A DNA stretch of 64,000 bases, taken from contig NZ_VUKD01000007.1 of assembly GCF_009193155.1 (NCBI RefSeq), positions 1-64,000 of the forward strand. Direction: 5' to 3'. How positions within the stretch are numbered: the first letter of the stretch is position 1; each line of letters starts with the position of its first letter. The position numbers and the translations under genes were made by a program. Below the pieces are notes generated by a model. That model made no database searches. It saw only the letters and a program-made list of their open reading frames with translations, and was not told the DNA's origin. Positions 42,456 through 52,050 of this stretch are shown piece by piece. This DNA is from Georgenia subflava. GTDB taxonomy: Bacteria > Actinomycetota > Actinomycetes > Actinomycetales > Actinomycetaceae.

Positions 42456-42776
42456 TGGGGTCTCCTTGGGGCAGTAGTTCTCGGTCGGCGGCGGGCCTCA
42501 GCGTGGGACGTCGTACGGACGGCGCAGCGAGGCACCACCGCGTCGATCACGGAACCGGGGGCGTCGCACGCGCTGTGCAGGTGGTGCGGCGCCAGTCGAG
42601 CCAGTGGCCCGTCCGGCGTCCCTCGCCGAGGCAACCTGTCCATCTTAACGGCAGGTCCGGGCAGGTGGAAACCAGGGCGGAGTCGCCAGGCTCACATGTC
42701 GCTCCGGCGCGGCCACCGGCACACTGGGCGGTACCACGGCGGAGCCCCGCCACGAGCAGACGAGAGGCGTGTTTCG
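42456..42776. other. Divergent intergenic region, ctc versus hydrolase
   Basis: There are 321 bp without a gene. The ctc promoter candidate is listed separately. On the plus side, GAGAGG about 9 nt before 42777 is the hydrolase ribosome site; no clear plus-strand promoter was found. Confidence 0.5.
42642..42671 (-). promoter_or_regulatory. Candidate ctc promoter
   Basis: On the minus strand TTTCCA (-35) and TAAGAT (-10) are separated by 18 bp, close to housekeeping-sigma consensus. This gives a leader of about 180 nt before the ctc start. Confidence 0.45.
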
Positions 42777-43496
42777 ATGAGTGCACCCGTAGCCGTGACC
42801 GTCCCGACCGTCGACGGGCCCATGCCGGCGCACCTGTGGGTACCGGCAGGCGGCCGCGGCCCGGGGCTGGTGCTGCTCCAGGAGATCTTCGGGGTGTCGG
42901 ACTACATCCGTGACCGGGCGGGCGACCTGGCGGAGCTGGGCTACACGGTGCTGGCGCCGGAGATCTACTGGCGGCTCGACGGCACGGTCGACGAGTCCCG
43001 CGAGGACTTCATGGACCAGGCCATGGCGCTGGTGGGCCGCCTCGACTGGGACACGGCGGTCGCGGACGGCGTGGCGGCTCTGCGCACCCTCCGAGAGCGC
43101 CCCGAGACCAGCGGCCCGGTGGGCGTCGTCGGGTTCTGCTTCGGCGGCGGCCTCGCGTTCAGCGTGGCGGCGGCCGACGCCCCGGACGTCCTCGTCTCCT
43201 ACTACGGCTCGGCCCTGCCGAACCTTCTCGGCCTGGCCGACCAGGTGGCGGCCCCGAGCATCCACCACTTCGGCACGGACGACTCCTACATCCCGCTGGA
43301 GACGGTGCTGAACATCCGGGAGGTCGTCGGCGGGCCGGAGGTGGAGTTCCACCTGCACGACGGCGCGGGCCACGCCTTCGACAACCCCCGGCCCGAGTTC
43401 CACCACGCGGAGGCGTCCGCCGCGGCGTGGCAGCAGACGACCGCCTTCCTGACCCGCCGTCTCCCCGTGCCGGGCGGGCCGTCAGCCCACTCGTAG
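42777..43496 (+). CDS. Dienelactone hydrolase family protein
   Basis: The product is 239 aa, an alpha/beta hydrolase. The nucleophile elbow GFCFGGG places Cys at 121, the cysteine typical of dienelactone hydrolases. The acid is probably in FGTDDSYIP and the histidine in DGAGHAFDNPR, both in family positions. It hydrolyses lactone or ester bonds; the usual chloroaromatic pathway genes are absent here, so the physiological substrate is unknown. Its 3' end overlaps the convergent glycosyltransferase gene by 15 bp. It is part of the segment inserted between ctc and prs. Confidence 0.9.
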   Translation: MSAPVAVTVPTVDGPMPAHLWVPAGGRGPGLVLLQEIFGVSDYIRDRAGDLAELGYTVLAPEIYWRLDGTVDESREDFMDQAMALVGRLDWDTAVADGVAALRTLRERPETSGPVGVVGFCFGGGLAFSVAAADAPDVLVSYYGSALPNLLGLADQVAAPSIHHFGTDDSYIPLETVLNIREVVGGPEVEFHLHDGAGHAFDNPRPEFHHAEASAAAWQQTTAFLTRRLPVPGGPSAHS

Positions 43497-44465
43497 CGGG
43501 AAGGGCTGCGCCCGGTCGACGCGGTCGACCGTCCGCGACATCGCCTCCCAGAGGTCCGCGGCCTCGAGAGCCTCGGGCGCGCGGGAGATCGCGAGGCCGC
43601 GCCCGTCGAGCTCGCGGGCGATCATGTTCTGGTGGTTGTCGACGTGCTCGTCGAGCTCCGGGCGACGGGGCAGCACGACCGGGCACCGGCCGGCGTCCAG
43701 GGCCGTGAGGCAGGAGCCGATGCCGGCGTGCGCGATCACAAGGTCGGCCTTGGTGATCGCCTCGTGCAGCTCGGCGGCCGGCACGTCGACGCGGGCGTTG
43801 ATCGGCAGGTCGCTGACGTCGGCGACGCCCACCTGCCACAGCACCTCGGCGTCGGGCTCGAGCACCTCGGGCAGCACGCGGACGAGGTGCTCCACCGCGC
43901 GGCGGAAGCCGTAGCGCCGCATCGTGCCGAGCGTGACGACGACCCGACGGCCCCTCACCGGCGGGGCGGCGTTCGGGACGGCGCGGTAGCCGTCGAACAG
44001 CGACCCCGTGTAGGCCCAGTCCTCGTCCGACCAGGACTGGTACTGGGCGTAGAGGTTGATGCCGGGGATCCGCGAGATGAGCCGTCCGGTGAGGCTGGGC
44101 CCGTCGGCCCGAGCCGCGCTCTCGACGTAGTGGGCCGACACCCCGAGAGCCCTGGCGACCGGCAGGAACGCGAGGGCGATGCCGGCGCCGGTGCTGATCA
44201 CCGTGCTGAAGGTCCCGCTCGCCAGCAGCCGGACGGCGGTGGGCACGGCACGCGCCACCTGGGCGTAGCCGCGGGGCGGGATGTACGGCACGTGGTGGAC
44301 GATCTCCCCGGCCAGGAGCGACCGGGCCTGGGCGTCGTCGAAGGTCGCCCACTCCACGAGGCCGGTGGCCGGCTCGAAGCGGTGGCGGAGCCTCGAGAGC
44401 TGTTCCAGATGGCCGCCCGTCGATGCCACGAGCAGCGTCCGTCCGGTCTGTGCCTTCTGCAGCAT
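43482..44465 (-). CDS. Alg13/Alg14-like fused glycosyltransferase
   Basis: The product is 327 aa with ATG at 44465 and GGGGAA upstream. The N-terminal half (about 8-160) opens LLVASTGGHLEQLSRLRHRF, as in Alg14/PssD. The C-terminal half (about 170-320) has VVVTLGTMRRYGF and the nucleotide-sugar motif ADLVIAHAGIGSCLTALDAG then LPRRPELDEHVDNHQ of Alg13/MurG (GT28). Bacterial pairs of this type add the second sugar to a polyprenyl-linked intermediate; here the two halves are one protein. It lies 53 nt after metK on the same strand and may be co-transcribed with it. It could serve the polysaccharide made in the left half of the window. Confidence 0.87.
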   Translation of the reverse strand: MLQKAQTGRTLLVASTGGHLEQLSRLRHRFEPATGLVEWATFDDAQARSLLAGEIVHHVPYIPPRGYAQVARAVPTAVRLLASGTFSTVISTGAGIALAFLPVARALGVSAHYVESAARADGPSLTGRLISRIPGINLYAQYQSWSDEDWAYTGSLFDGYRAVPNAAPPVRGRRVVVTLGTMRRYGFRRAVEHLVRVLPEVLEPDAEVLWQVGVADVSDLPINARVDVPAAELHEAITKADLVIAHAGIGSCLTALDAGRCPVVLPRRPELDEHVDNHQNMIARELDGRGLAISRAPEALEAADLWEAMSRTVDRVDRAQPFPLRVG

Positions 44466-44518
44466 TCAGTTCCCCAGCTCTCGTTCGGGTGGTGGGCGGC
44501 CGTGCACGACCGGTGGCG

Positions 44519-45796
44519 TCAGGCGGTCGGGAGCGGCGCGGGCTCGACCGGGCGCGGCGCCGCGGCAGGACGGCGCTCGGCGGCGGACGGCCCGGCGACG
44601 GCGGACTGGAGGTCGGCGGTGCGGTCGGTGCGTTCCCAGGTGAAGTCGGGCAGCTCGCGGCCGAAGTGGCCGTAGGCGGAGGTGTGCCGGTAGATCGGGC
44701 GCAGCAGGTCCAGGTCCCGGATGATCGCGGCCGGGCGCAGGTCGAAGACCTCCCGCACCGCGGCCACGATCCGCTCCACCGGCACCGTCTCGGTGCCGAA
44801 CGTCTCCACGAACAGCCCCACCGGGTGCGCGCGCCCGATGGCGTAGGCGACCTGTACCTCGCAGCGCCGCGCGAGCCCGGCAGCGACGACGTTCTTGGCG
44901 ACCCAACGCATCGCGTACGACGCCGACCGGTCCACCTTCGAGGGGTCCTTGCCCGAGAACGCGCCACCACCATGACGCGACATCCCACCGTAGGTGTCGA
45001 CGATGATCTTCCGACCCGTCAGACCCGCATCGCCCATCGGCCCACCCACGACGAACTTCCCCGTCGGGTTCACCAACAGCTCATGCCCCTCGGTGACCAG
45101 GTCCAGGCCCGCGGCCGTCAGCACCGGGGCCACCACCTCGGCCGCGATCGCACCGGCCAACCAGTCCTGCCCGACGTGCTCGTCGTGCTGGGTCGAGACC
45201 ACCACCGTGTCCAGGCTCACCGCCTTGTCACCGTCGTAGCCGATGGTCACCTGGGTCTTGCCGTCCGGGCGCAACCCCGCCACCACCGCCTCCTTGCGCA
45301 CCAGCGCCAGCCGCTCGGCCAGCCGGTGCGCCAGATGGACCGGCAACGGCATCAGCTCGGCCGTGTCGTCACACGCATAGCCGAACATCAGCCCCTGGTC
45401 CCCGGCGCCCTGATGGTCCAGCTCGTCGAACCCACCGGCCTCGGTGCGCTCCTCCAACGACTTCGACACCCCGGCCGAGATGTCCGGGGACTGCTGCCCG
45501 ATCGAGACCGACACCCCGCACGAGGACCCGTCGAAACCGATCGCCGAGGAGGTGTACCCGATCCGGCGGACCTCATCGCGCACCAGCTGCGGGATCTCCA
45601 CATACGCATCGGTCGTGACCTCACCGACGACATGGACCAGCCCGGTGGTCACCACCGTCTCCACCGCCACCCGCGCCGCCGGATCCTGCTCCAGCATCGC
45701 GTCCAAGATCGTGTCCGAGATCCGGTCACACACCTTGTCCGGATGCCCCTCGGTCACCGACTCGGACGTGAACTGACGCAACGCTGCAGTAGCCAT
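44519..45796 (-). CDS. metK: S-adenosylmethionine synthase
   Basis: The product is 425 aa, starting [17 protein letters not shown] with ATG at 45796. It makes SAM from methionine and ATP. Signatures present: [16 protein letters not shown] (about 16-31), [12 protein letters not shown] near 135, KIIVDTYGG and [17 protein letters not shown] near 270-295. The upstream sequence has no ribosome site; CATACG ends 9 nt before the ATG, so a leaderless message is possible. A Pro/Ala-rich tail of about 30 residues extends past the usual end. It sits between prs and a glycosyltransferase, not in its common actinobacterial context, and the 5' half is rich in GGG/GTG codons compared with neighbours. It may be an extra copy supplying SAM to the methyltransferases. 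Confidence 0.95.
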   Translation of the reverse strand: MATAALRQFTSESVTEGHPDKVCDRISDTILDAMLEQDPAARVAVETVVTTGLVHVVGEVTTDAYVEIPQLVRDEVRRIGYTSSAIGFDGSSCGVSVSIGQQSPDISAGVSKSLEERTEAGGFDELDHQGAGDQGLMFGYACDDTAELMPLPVHLAHRLAERLALVRKEAVVAGLRPDGKTQVTIGYDGDKAVSLDTVVVSTQHDEHVGQDWLAGAIAAEVVAPVLTAAGLDLVTEGHELLVNPTGKFVVGGPMGDAGLTGRKIIVDTYGGMSRHGGGAFSGKDPSKVDRSASYAMRWVAKNVVAAGLARRCEVQVAYAIGRAHPVGLFVETFGTETVPVERIVAAVREVFDLRPAAIIRDLDLLRPIYRHTSAYGHFGRELPDFTWERTDRTADLQSAVAGPSAAERRPAAAPRPVEPAPLPTA

Positions 45797-46000
45797 GCGG
45801 CGAGCGTATGACCGAGTCCGGGAGAGCGTGGGAGAAACGGGACAGGGAATTGTGCAATGCCGGCCCACATTGATCCGGTGGGCGTCAGCCGCCCGCCGGC
45901 CCGCGGTCAGGAGGGCACGCCGCAGCAGCGCCGGGCGCGTCTGCGCGGAGCGCCCCGCGCGATCGCGAGGCTCGGCGTCGGTCGGCCGGTACTGCGGTGG

Positions 46001-46981
46001 TCAGGCGTTCCCGTCGAACAGGGACGTCACCGAACCGTCGTCGAAGACCTCCCGGATCGCCCGTGCCAGGAGCGGGGCGATGGGCAGCACCTTCAGCTGC
46101 CGGAACCGCTTGTCGGCCGGGATCGGCAGGGTGTCCGTGACCACGACCTCGCGCGCGCCGCACTCGGACAGCCGCTGCGCGGCCGGGTCGGAGAGCACCC
46201 CGTGGGTCGCGGCGACGATGACGTCGGAGGCACCCGCGGCGAGGACGACCTTGACCGCCTCGGCGATCGTGCCGCCGGTGTCGATCAGGTCGTCGACCAG
46301 GACGGCGGTGCGGCCCTCGACCTCGCCGACGACCCGGTTGGCCACGGCCTGGTTGGGCTTCGTGATGTCGCGGGTCTTGTGCACGAACGCCAGCGGCACG
46401 CCGCCGAGCTTGGCGGCCCACTGCTCGGCCACGCGGATGCGTCCGGCGTCGGGCGAGACGACGGCGGTGTTGGCGGCGTCGATGCGGCCGCGGACGTACT
46501 CGGTGAGGATCGGCATCGCCCATAGGTGGTCGACCGGCCCGTCGAAGAAGCCCTGCGTCTGGGCGGCGTGCAGGTCGATGCTCAGCAGCCGGTCGGCGCC
46601 GGCGGTCTTGAACAGGTCGGCCACCAGACGGGCCGAGATCGGCTCGCGCCCCCTGTGCTTCTTGTCCTGGCGGGCGTAGGGGTAGAACGGTGCCACGACG
46701 GTGATGCGCTTGGCGGAACCGCGCTTGAGCGCGTCGACCATGATCAGCTGCTCCATGAGCCACTGGTTGATCGGGGCCGTGTGCGACTGCAGCACGAACA
46801 CGTCGGAGCCGCGCACCGACTCGTCGAAGCGGACGTAGATCTCACCGTTGGCGAAGTCGTAGGCCGTGGTCGGCAGGAGCTCGATGTCGAGCTCGCGCGC
46901 GACGTCAGCGGCGAGCTGCGGGTGTGCACGGCCGCTGGCTAGCACGAGCCGCTTCTCGCCGTGGGTGATGATCCCCGTCAT
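46001..46981 (-). CDS. prs: Ribose-phosphate diphosphokinase
   Basis: The product is 326 aa, full length. It makes PRPP from ribose 5-phosphate and ATP for nucleotide, histidine and tryptophan synthesis. Landmarks: [16 protein letters not shown] near 43, [21 protein letters not shown] (the catalytic flexible region) near 100, and the PRPP-binding loop [16 protein letters not shown] near 222. Its ATG overlaps the glmU stop by 4 bp, so the two are translationally coupled, the conserved glmU-prs pair. The usual downstream neighbour rplY/ctc is displaced. Confidence 0.97.
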   Translation of the reverse strand: MTGIITHGEKRLVLASGRAHPQLAADVARELDIELLPTTAYDFANGEIYVRFDESVRGSDVFVLQSHTAPINQWLMEQLIMVDALKRGSAKRITVVAPFYPYARQDKKHRGREPISARLVADLFKTAGADRLLSIDLHAAQTQGFFDGPVDHLWAMPILTEYVRGRIDAANTAVVSPDAGRIRVAEQWAAKLGGVPLAFVHKTRDITKPNQAVANRVVGEVEGRTAVLVDDLIDTGGTIAEAVKVVLAAGASDVIVAATHGVLSDPAAQRLSECGAREVVVTDTLPIPADKRFRQLKVLPIAPLLARAIREVFDDGSVTSLFDGNA

Positions 46982-48585
46982 CGCTCGGTGTTCCCTCCGT
47001 CGGTGTGACCCGGGGCCTGGTGGTCCCGGGGAGTGCTGCTGTCCTGGCCGCGGGCACGCTCCGCCTGCGCCTGCTCAGAGAGCCCCGTGCCGTCGCTGAG
47101 GGCCTGCTCGGCCGCCCTGGCCGCCGCGGTGCCGGGCCGACGACGCACGACCCATCCCTCGATGATGCGCTGGGAGGCACCGGTGACCGAGAGGGCGCCC
47201 GGCGGGACGTCCTCACGGATGGTGGTGCCGGCACCGGTGTAGGCACCGTCGCCGACGGTGACCGGGGCCACGAACATGTTGTCCGAGCCGGTGCGGGCGT
47301 GCGCGCCGATGACGGTGCGGTGCTTCGCCACGCCGTCGTAGTTGACGAAGACGGAGGAGGCACCGATGTTCGTGCCCTCGCCGATGTCCGCGTCACCGAC
47401 GTAGGTCAGGTGCGGCACCTTCGCCCCGGCGCCGATCTGCGCGTTCTTGGTCTCGACGAAGGTGCCGATCTTGCCCTTCGGCCCCAGACGGGTCCCCGGC
47501 CGCAGGTACGCGAACGGCCCGATGGTCGCGCCGTCGTCGAGCGTGGACTGCGAGCCGTGGGTGCGGACGACCGTGACGTCGGTGCCGACGGTGAGGTCCG
47601 TCAGGGTGGAGTCGGGACCGATCACCGACCCCTCGCCGATCGTGGTGCGGCCGTGGAGCTGGGTGCCGGGCAGGATCGTGACGTCCCGGGCCAGCTCGAC
47701 GTCGACGTCGATCCAGGTGGTGGCGGGGTCGACGACGGTGACGCCCTCGCGCATCCACTCCTCCACGGTGCGGCGGTTGAGCTCGGCGCCCAGCGCCGCG
47801 AGCTGGGCGCGGTCGTTGACGCCCTCGACCAGCCAGGAGTCCTCGACGGCGATCGCCTGGACCCGCTTGCCGGTGCGGTGCGCCAGGGCGACGACGTCGG
47901 TGAGGTAGACCTCGCCCTGGTCGTTGTCCTGGCCGACCGAGCCGATGGCCTCGCGGAGCACGGCGGCGTCGAAGACGTAGGTGGAGGTGTTGATCTCGCG
48001 GATCTCGCGCTGCTCGGCGGTGGCGTCGCGCTCCTCGACGATGCCGACGACGGCGCCCTCCTCGCGCAGGATGCGGCCGTAGCCGTGCGCGTCCTCGACC
48101 GTGGTGGTCAGCACGGTCACGGCGTTGCCGTCGGCGGTGTGGGCGGCGAGGAGCTCGGCGAGCGTGCCGGCGTCGAGCAGCGGGGTGTCGCCGGCCATGA
48201 CGACGATCGGGCCGGTCAGGACCGGGGGGGCGGGGTCGTGGCCCGGCGAGCCGGGACCGTCGTGGTTGGCCAGTGCGGCGGCGTGCGTGGCGGCGTCGAG
48301 CGCGGAGAGCGCGCACTGGACGGCACGACCCGTGCCGGGGACCGCGTCCTGGTCGACGACGAGGACGTCGCCGTCGAGCTCGGTGGCGTGGCCGGCGACG
48401 GCGTCGCGCTCGTGGCGGACGACGACGGCGAGGCGGGCGGGGTCGAGCCCGCGGGCGGCGACCAGCGCATGACCCAAGAGGCTGCGGCCGCCGATCTCGT
48501 GGAGCACCTTCGGGGTGCGGGACTTCATGCGGGTGCCCTCACCCGCGGCAAGGACGACGACAGCAGCAGGTTGGGTCAGGCTCAC
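46978..48585 (-). CDS. glmU: Bifunctional GlmU (UDP-GlcNAc synthesis)
   Basis: The product is 535 aa from a GTG at 48585 with GAGGGAG upstream. It has two activities: the C-terminal half acetylates glucosamine 1-phosphate, and the N-terminal half uridylates it to UDP-GlcNAc for peptidoglycan. The uridyltransferase signature [20 protein letters not shown] is at 11-30. Left-handed beta-helix hexapeptides run about 260-460 ([34 protein letters not shown]). An insert near 112-125 and a charged, disordered C-terminal tail of about 60 residues lengthen it beyond the usual 450-500, as in many actinobacteria. It is first in the glmU-prs pair and lies after tRNA-Gln. Confidence 0.97.
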   Translation of the reverse strand: MSLTQPAAVVVLAAGEGTRMKSRTPKVLHEIGGRSLLGHALVAARGLDPARLAVVVRHERDAVAGHATELDGDVLVVDQDAVPGTGRAVQCALSALDAATHAAALANHDGPGSPGHDPAPPVLTGPIVVMAGDTPLLDAGTLAELLAAHTADGNAVTVLTTTVEDAHGYGRILREEGAVVGIVEERDATAEQREIREINTSTYVFDAAVLREAIGSVGQDNDQGEVYLTDVVALAHRTGKRVQAIAVEDSWLVEGVNDRAQLAALGAELNRRTVEEWMREGVTVVDPATTWIDVDVELARDVTILPGTQLHGRTTIGEGSVIGPDSTLTDLTVGTDVTVVRTHGSQSTLDDGATIGPFAYLRPGTRLGPKGKIGTFVETKNAQIGAGAKVPHLTYVGDADIGEGTNIGASSVFVNYDGVAKHRTVIGAHARTGSDNMFVAPVTVGDGAYTGAGTTIREDVPPGALSVTGASQRIIEGWVVRRRPGTAAARAAEQALSDGTGLSEQAQAERARGQDSSTPRDHQAPGHTDGGNTER

Positions 48586-48668
48586 GCCAGCTCCCTCGAG
48601 TGGATCACCGCCCGGAGTCGCCCCAGGCGTCGTGCACGGATCACTCTAGCGTCGCGCGGGCGTCCGGC

Positions 48669-48743
48669 TGGCTCCGCCCCCAGGATTCGAACCCGGACCG
48701 CAAGGCACCAAAGGCCTGCGTGCTGCCGTTACACCAGGGCGGA
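48669..48743 (-). tRNA. tRNA-Gln (anticodon UUG)
   Basis: It is 75 nt with an encoded CCA. The acceptor stem TCCGCCC pairs with GGGCGGA, with a G discriminator. The anticodon loop is CTTTGGT with TTG at its centre, and the T loop contains GGTTCGAATCC. It lies upstream of glmU on the same strand. Confidence 0.95.
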
Positions 48744-48925
48744 CCGCGCACATGCGCTGATCCAGTCTGCCAGGACCGGGGTCGGGCGACCGAACCGGCG
48801 CGTGCAGGGAGCGCGCACGCCAGCGTCGCTGGCCACACCCGGAGCCCGGTGGACCCGCACCGACCGCCCGCCGGCCCGGGACCATTCGCACCGCCCGCGC
48901 GCCGGTGCCGGTGGACAGGCACGGC

Positions 48926-49576
48926 ATGATGGGGCCGGTGAACCCTCCCAGGAGCACCCCCCGGGTACGGATGACCGGCTCCGAGCGGCGTGAGCAGCTG
49001 GTCACGGTCTCCCGCGCGCTCTTCGCCGAGAAGGGCTTCGAGGGCACCAGCGTGGAGGAGATCGCCGTCCGGGCGAAGGTCTCCAAGCCGGTGGTGTACG
49101 AGCACTTCGGCGGCAAGGAGGGCATCTACGCCGTCGTCGTCGACCGAGAGGTCCAGCGGCTGCTGGGGATGCTCACCGAGCAGCTCAGCTCCGGTGGTCA
49201 CCCCAAGCGGGTCGTCGAACGGGCGGCGCTGGCGCTGCTGGACTACATCGAGGCGAACACCGACGGCTTCCGCATCCTCGTGCGCGACTCCCCCGTGGCG
49301 CAGGCCACCGGCACCTTCTCCTCGCTCATCGGTGACGTCGCCAGCCAGGTCGAGCACCTGCTGGCCGCCCAGTTCCGCACCCGCCGCCTCGATCCGGCGG
49401 CGGCGCCGATGTACGCCCAGATGCTCGTCGGGCTCATCGCCCTGACGGGGCAGTGGTGGCTCGAGGCCCGGAGCCCCGAGAAGTCGGTGGTCGCCGCGCA
49501 CATCGTGAATCTCGCCTGGAACGGCCTCTCGGGGCTGGAGCGTGACCCGCAGCTCTCGCGCCTCGATCTGGCCTGA
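48926..49576 (+). CDS. TetR-family transcriptional regulator
   Basis: The product is about 216 aa; ATGs at 48926 and 48929 and a GTG at 48938 are all possible starts. The helix-turn-helix is clear: RREQLVTVSRALFAEKGFEGTSVEEIAVRAKVSKPVVYEHFGGKEGIYAVV (about 26-76). The C-terminal ligand domain has the TQWWLEAR-like helix (TGQWWLEAR) of a common actinobacterial TetR group. It lies 220 bp upstream of the NatAB-like transporter, reading the same way, and is a candidate regulator of that pair. Ligand unknown. Confidence 0.92.
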   Translation: MMGPVNPPRSTPRVRMTGSERREQLVTVSRALFAEKGFEGTSVEEIAVRAKVSKPVVYEHFGGKEGIYAVVVDREVQRLLGMLTEQLSSGGHPKRVVERAALALLDYIEANTDGFRILVRDSPVAQATGTFSSLIGDVASQVEHLLAAQFRTRRLDPAAAPMYAQMLVGLIALTGQWWLEARSPEKSVVAAHIVNLAWNGLSGLERDPQLSRLDLA

Positions 49577-49796
49577 CCCGCGACCGCCAGGTTCCGGCGC
49601 ACCCGGTGCGCATCCTTCCGCGGAGCTCAGGCGCAACCCTCCGGCGCAGGTGCGCGTCGCCGTCGGCCCCCGCCCGGACAGGACGCGCCGACCGGTCACC
49701 GCTGCCTGATATCTTCCGCCCAGGACCACTCCCCGTCAGCGCGCGGACGTCACGTCGCCACGCGCCACGGATGGCGCACCCCGAGGAAGGACACGC

Positions 49797-50786
49797 ATGA
49801 GCGTGCTCGAGATCGACCGTCTCAACAAGGCGTACGGCAGTGTCCGGGCGCTGCACGACCTGACCTTCGACGTGCGGGCGGGCGAGATCTTCGGGTTCGT
49901 CGGCTCCAACGGCGCCGGCAAGACCACGGCGATGCGCATCATGCTCGGGGTGCTGGCCGCGGACTCGGGCACGGTCCGCTGGGACGGGGCGGAGCTCGAC
50001 CTCCAGACGCGCCGGCGCGTGGGCTACATGCCCGAGGAGCGCGGCCTGTACCCCAAGATGAAGGTCGGCGAGCAGCTCGTCTACCTGGCGCGGCTGCACG
50101 GCATGTCGGCCGAGGAGGCCACGCGGGCCACCGAGGCGTGGACCGACCGGCTGGGCGTCGGGAGCCGCCGCGGCGACAACGTGGAGAAGCTGTCCCTCGG
50201 CAACCAGCAGCGTGTGCAGCTCGCTGCTGCGCTCGTGCACGACCCGGACATCCTCGTCCTGGACGAGCCCTTCTCCGGCCTGGACCCGGTTGCCGTCGAC
50301 GTCATGAGCGACGTGCTGCGCGAGCGCGCGGCGGCCGGGGTGCCGGTGATCTTCTCCTCCCACCAGCTGGATCTGGTCGAGCGGTTGTGCGATCGCGTGG
50401 GGATCGTGCGCAAGGGGCAGATGGAGGCGCTCGGCACGATCGACGAGCTGCGGTCGACGGACCGGCAGCGGTGGCTCCTCGACATCGACGCACCGGCCGA
50501 GACGGTCACCGCCTGGGCGAGCAGCCGGGCCGGCGTGCTCGTGACCGGCCACGCACCACGCGACGGCGCCGTCGTCCTCGAGCTGACCGACCACGCCCGT
50601 GGTCTGGAGCAGGAGCTGCTCACCGATGCCCTGACGCTGGGAGCGGTGCGCGAGTTCTCCCCCGTGCGGCCGACTCTCGCAGACCTGTTCCGCGGGGTCG
50701 TGTCCTCTGACGACGACCCGGAACCACCGACGGAGGGACCGGCACGACGGCGACGTCTGGGCCGGCGCGGGAAGGAGGCCTCGTGA
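49797..50786 (+). CDS. ABC transporter ATP-binding protein (NatA-like)
   Basis: The product is 329 aa; GAGGAAGGAC precedes the ATG. It has Walker A GSNGAGKTT (about 38-46), signature LSLGNQQRV (LSLGN in place of LSGGQ, as in NatA-type ATPases), Walker B ILVLDEPFSGLDP and H-loop SSHQ. A C-terminal extension of about 100 residues (DUF4162-like) is typical. It powers the permease coded by the next gene, with which it overlaps by 4 bp. The family exports sodium, drugs or lipids; cargo not determined. Confidence 0.92.
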   Translation: MSVLEIDRLNKAYGSVRALHDLTFDVRAGEIFGFVGSNGAGKTTAMRIMLGVLAADSGTVRWDGAELDLQTRRRVGYMPEERGLYPKMKVGEQLVYLARLHGMSAEEATRATEAWTDRLGVGSRRGDNVEKLSLGNQQRVQLAAALVHDPDILVLDEPFSGLDPVAVDVMSDVLRERAAAGVPVIFSSHQLDLVERLCDRVGIVRKGQMEALGTIDELRSTDRQRWLLDIDAPAETVTAWASSRAGVLVTGHAPRDGAVVLELTDHARGLEQELLTDALTLGAVREFSPVRPTLADLFRGVVSSDDDPEPPTEGPARRRRLGRRGKEAS

Positions 50787-51994
50787 GCTCGCTGAGCACT
50801 GTCTGGCTCGTCGCCCGGCGAGAGGTCAAGACCCGCATGATGACGAAGGCGAACATCATCTCGCTGGCCGTGATGCTCGTCCTCATCGTGGCGGGCTCGA
50901 TCGTGGGCAACTACTTCCTGAACCGGGACGCTGCCCCCGAGGTCATGACCGTCGCGGTCGCCGAGTCCGTCTCCGAGCTCACCCCGCAGCTCGAGGCGGC
51001 GGCGCAGGGGCAGGACGTGACTCTGGAGCTGCCCCGGATGACCGCCGACGAGGCCGAGGAGGCCCTCCGCGGTCCGGACGGCGAGGACCCGACGGCCGAC
51101 GCGTTCCTCGACGGCGACCCCGCCTCCCCGGAGCTCATCTTCGCCGAGGGGCAGGACGCAGAGATCGTCGGCCTCGTCGCCTCCGCGGTCCAGGCCTACG
51201 TCGTCGACGCCCAGATCAGCGAGCTGGGTGGGGACCCGGCCGAGTTCGGTCAGGCGCTGGCGGCCGCGGCACCCCAGGTGCGGACCCTGGAGACGGCGGA
51301 GGACGACGAGTTCGACGGCGCCGCCTTCGGGGTCGCCATGGTGATGATCTCGGTGCTGCTCTTCGCCCTCATCGGCTCGGGGTCGCTGATCGCCATGGGG
51401 GTGGTGGAGGAGAAGACGTCCCGGGTGGTGGAGATCCTGCTCGCCACGATCAAGCCCACCCAGCTGCTCGCCGGCAAGATCCTCGGCATCGGCATCTACG
51501 GGCTGTTCCAGGTGGTCGTCCTCGGGGGCGCGCTCGCCGCGGCGGTCTGGGCGCTCGGCCTGACCGACGGCATCAGCGTGGACATCGGGGCCGCCCTGGT
51601 TTGGCTGATCGTGTGGTTCCTCCTCGGCTACGCCTTGTACGCCCTGCTCTTCGGCGGCTTCGCGGCGCTGGTCTCCCGCCAGGAGGACATCGGCTCGGTG
51701 ACCACCCCGCTGATGTTCCTGCTGTTCATCCCGTTCTACGCCACCATGTTCCTCGTGCCGAACGACCCGGACGGCACGCTCGCGACGGTGCTCTCGCAGG
51801 TCCCGTTCTTCGCGCCGTTCATGATGCCGGTGCGCGACGCCTTCGGGGTGCTGGCTCCGTGGGAGATGCCCCTCGCGATCGCGATCGCCGTGGTCGTCAT
51901 CCCGCTGCTGGTCTGGGTCGCGGCCCGCGTCTACCGGCGCGGCGTCCTGCACACCGGCGGGCGGATGAAGCTCACCGACGCCCTCAAGGGCTGA
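50783..51994 (+). CDS. ABC-2 type permease (NatB-like)
   Basis: The product is 403 aa from a GTG overlapping the ATPase stop (GTGA). The topology is that of NatB: one N-terminal helix (about 24-46), a large extracytoplasmic domain (about 50-185), then five to six helices to the C-terminus, with EEKTSRVVEILLATIKPTQLLAGKI as the coupling-region hallmark. It forms an exporter with the preceding ATPase. It is flanked by TetR and MarR genes, which hints at stress- or drug-responsive control. Confidence 0.92.
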   Translation: MSSLSTVWLVARREVKTRMMTKANIISLAVMLVLIVAGSIVGNYFLNRDAAPEVMTVAVAESVSELTPQLEAAAQGQDVTLELPRMTADEAEEALRGPDGEDPTADAFLDGDPASPELIFAEGQDAEIVGLVASAVQAYVVDAQISELGGDPAEFGQALAAAAPQVRTLETAEDDEFDGAAFGVAMVMISVLLFALIGSGSLIAMGVVEEKTSRVVEILLATIKPTQLLAGKILGIGIYGLFQVVVLGGALAAAVWALGLTDGISVDIGAALVWLIVWFLLGYALYALLFGGFAALVSRQEDIGSVTTPLMFLLFIPFYATMFLVPNDPDGTLATVLSQVPFFAPFMMPVRDAFGVLAPWEMPLAIAIAVVVIPLLVWVAARVYRRGVLHTGGRMKLTDALKG

Positions 51995-52023
51995 CCCGGC
52001 CGCTCAGCCGCCTGCCGCGAAAG

Positions 52024-52041
52024 TATCTCGATGTCGAGTAA
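52024..52041. promoter_or_regulatory. Likely MarR operator
   Basis: The inverted repeat CTCGA-TG-TCGAG (52027-52038) in an AT-richer setting (TATCTCGATGTCGAGTAA) ends about 10 nt before the marR ATG. Position and form fit an autorepressor site. Confidence 0.6.
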
Positions 52042-52050
52042 TCTCGGGCC

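Noticed and set aside
45933-45955. Weak hairpin downstream of prs as a terminator
   Set aside because: It has only a 6-bp stem (GGGCGC/GCGCCC), which is expected by chance in such GC-rich sequence.
45797-46000. Possible SAM riboswitch upstream of metK
   Set aside because: No SAM-I, SAM-II or SAM-IV core was recognised; the region is short and GC-rich.
7737-52041. Similarity between the rfbF palindrome (TCTCGATCGAGA) and the marR operator (CTCGATGTCGAG) as one regulon
   Set aside because: The half-sites are alike but the spacing differs by 2 bp, which would change the binding geometry; treated as unrelated.
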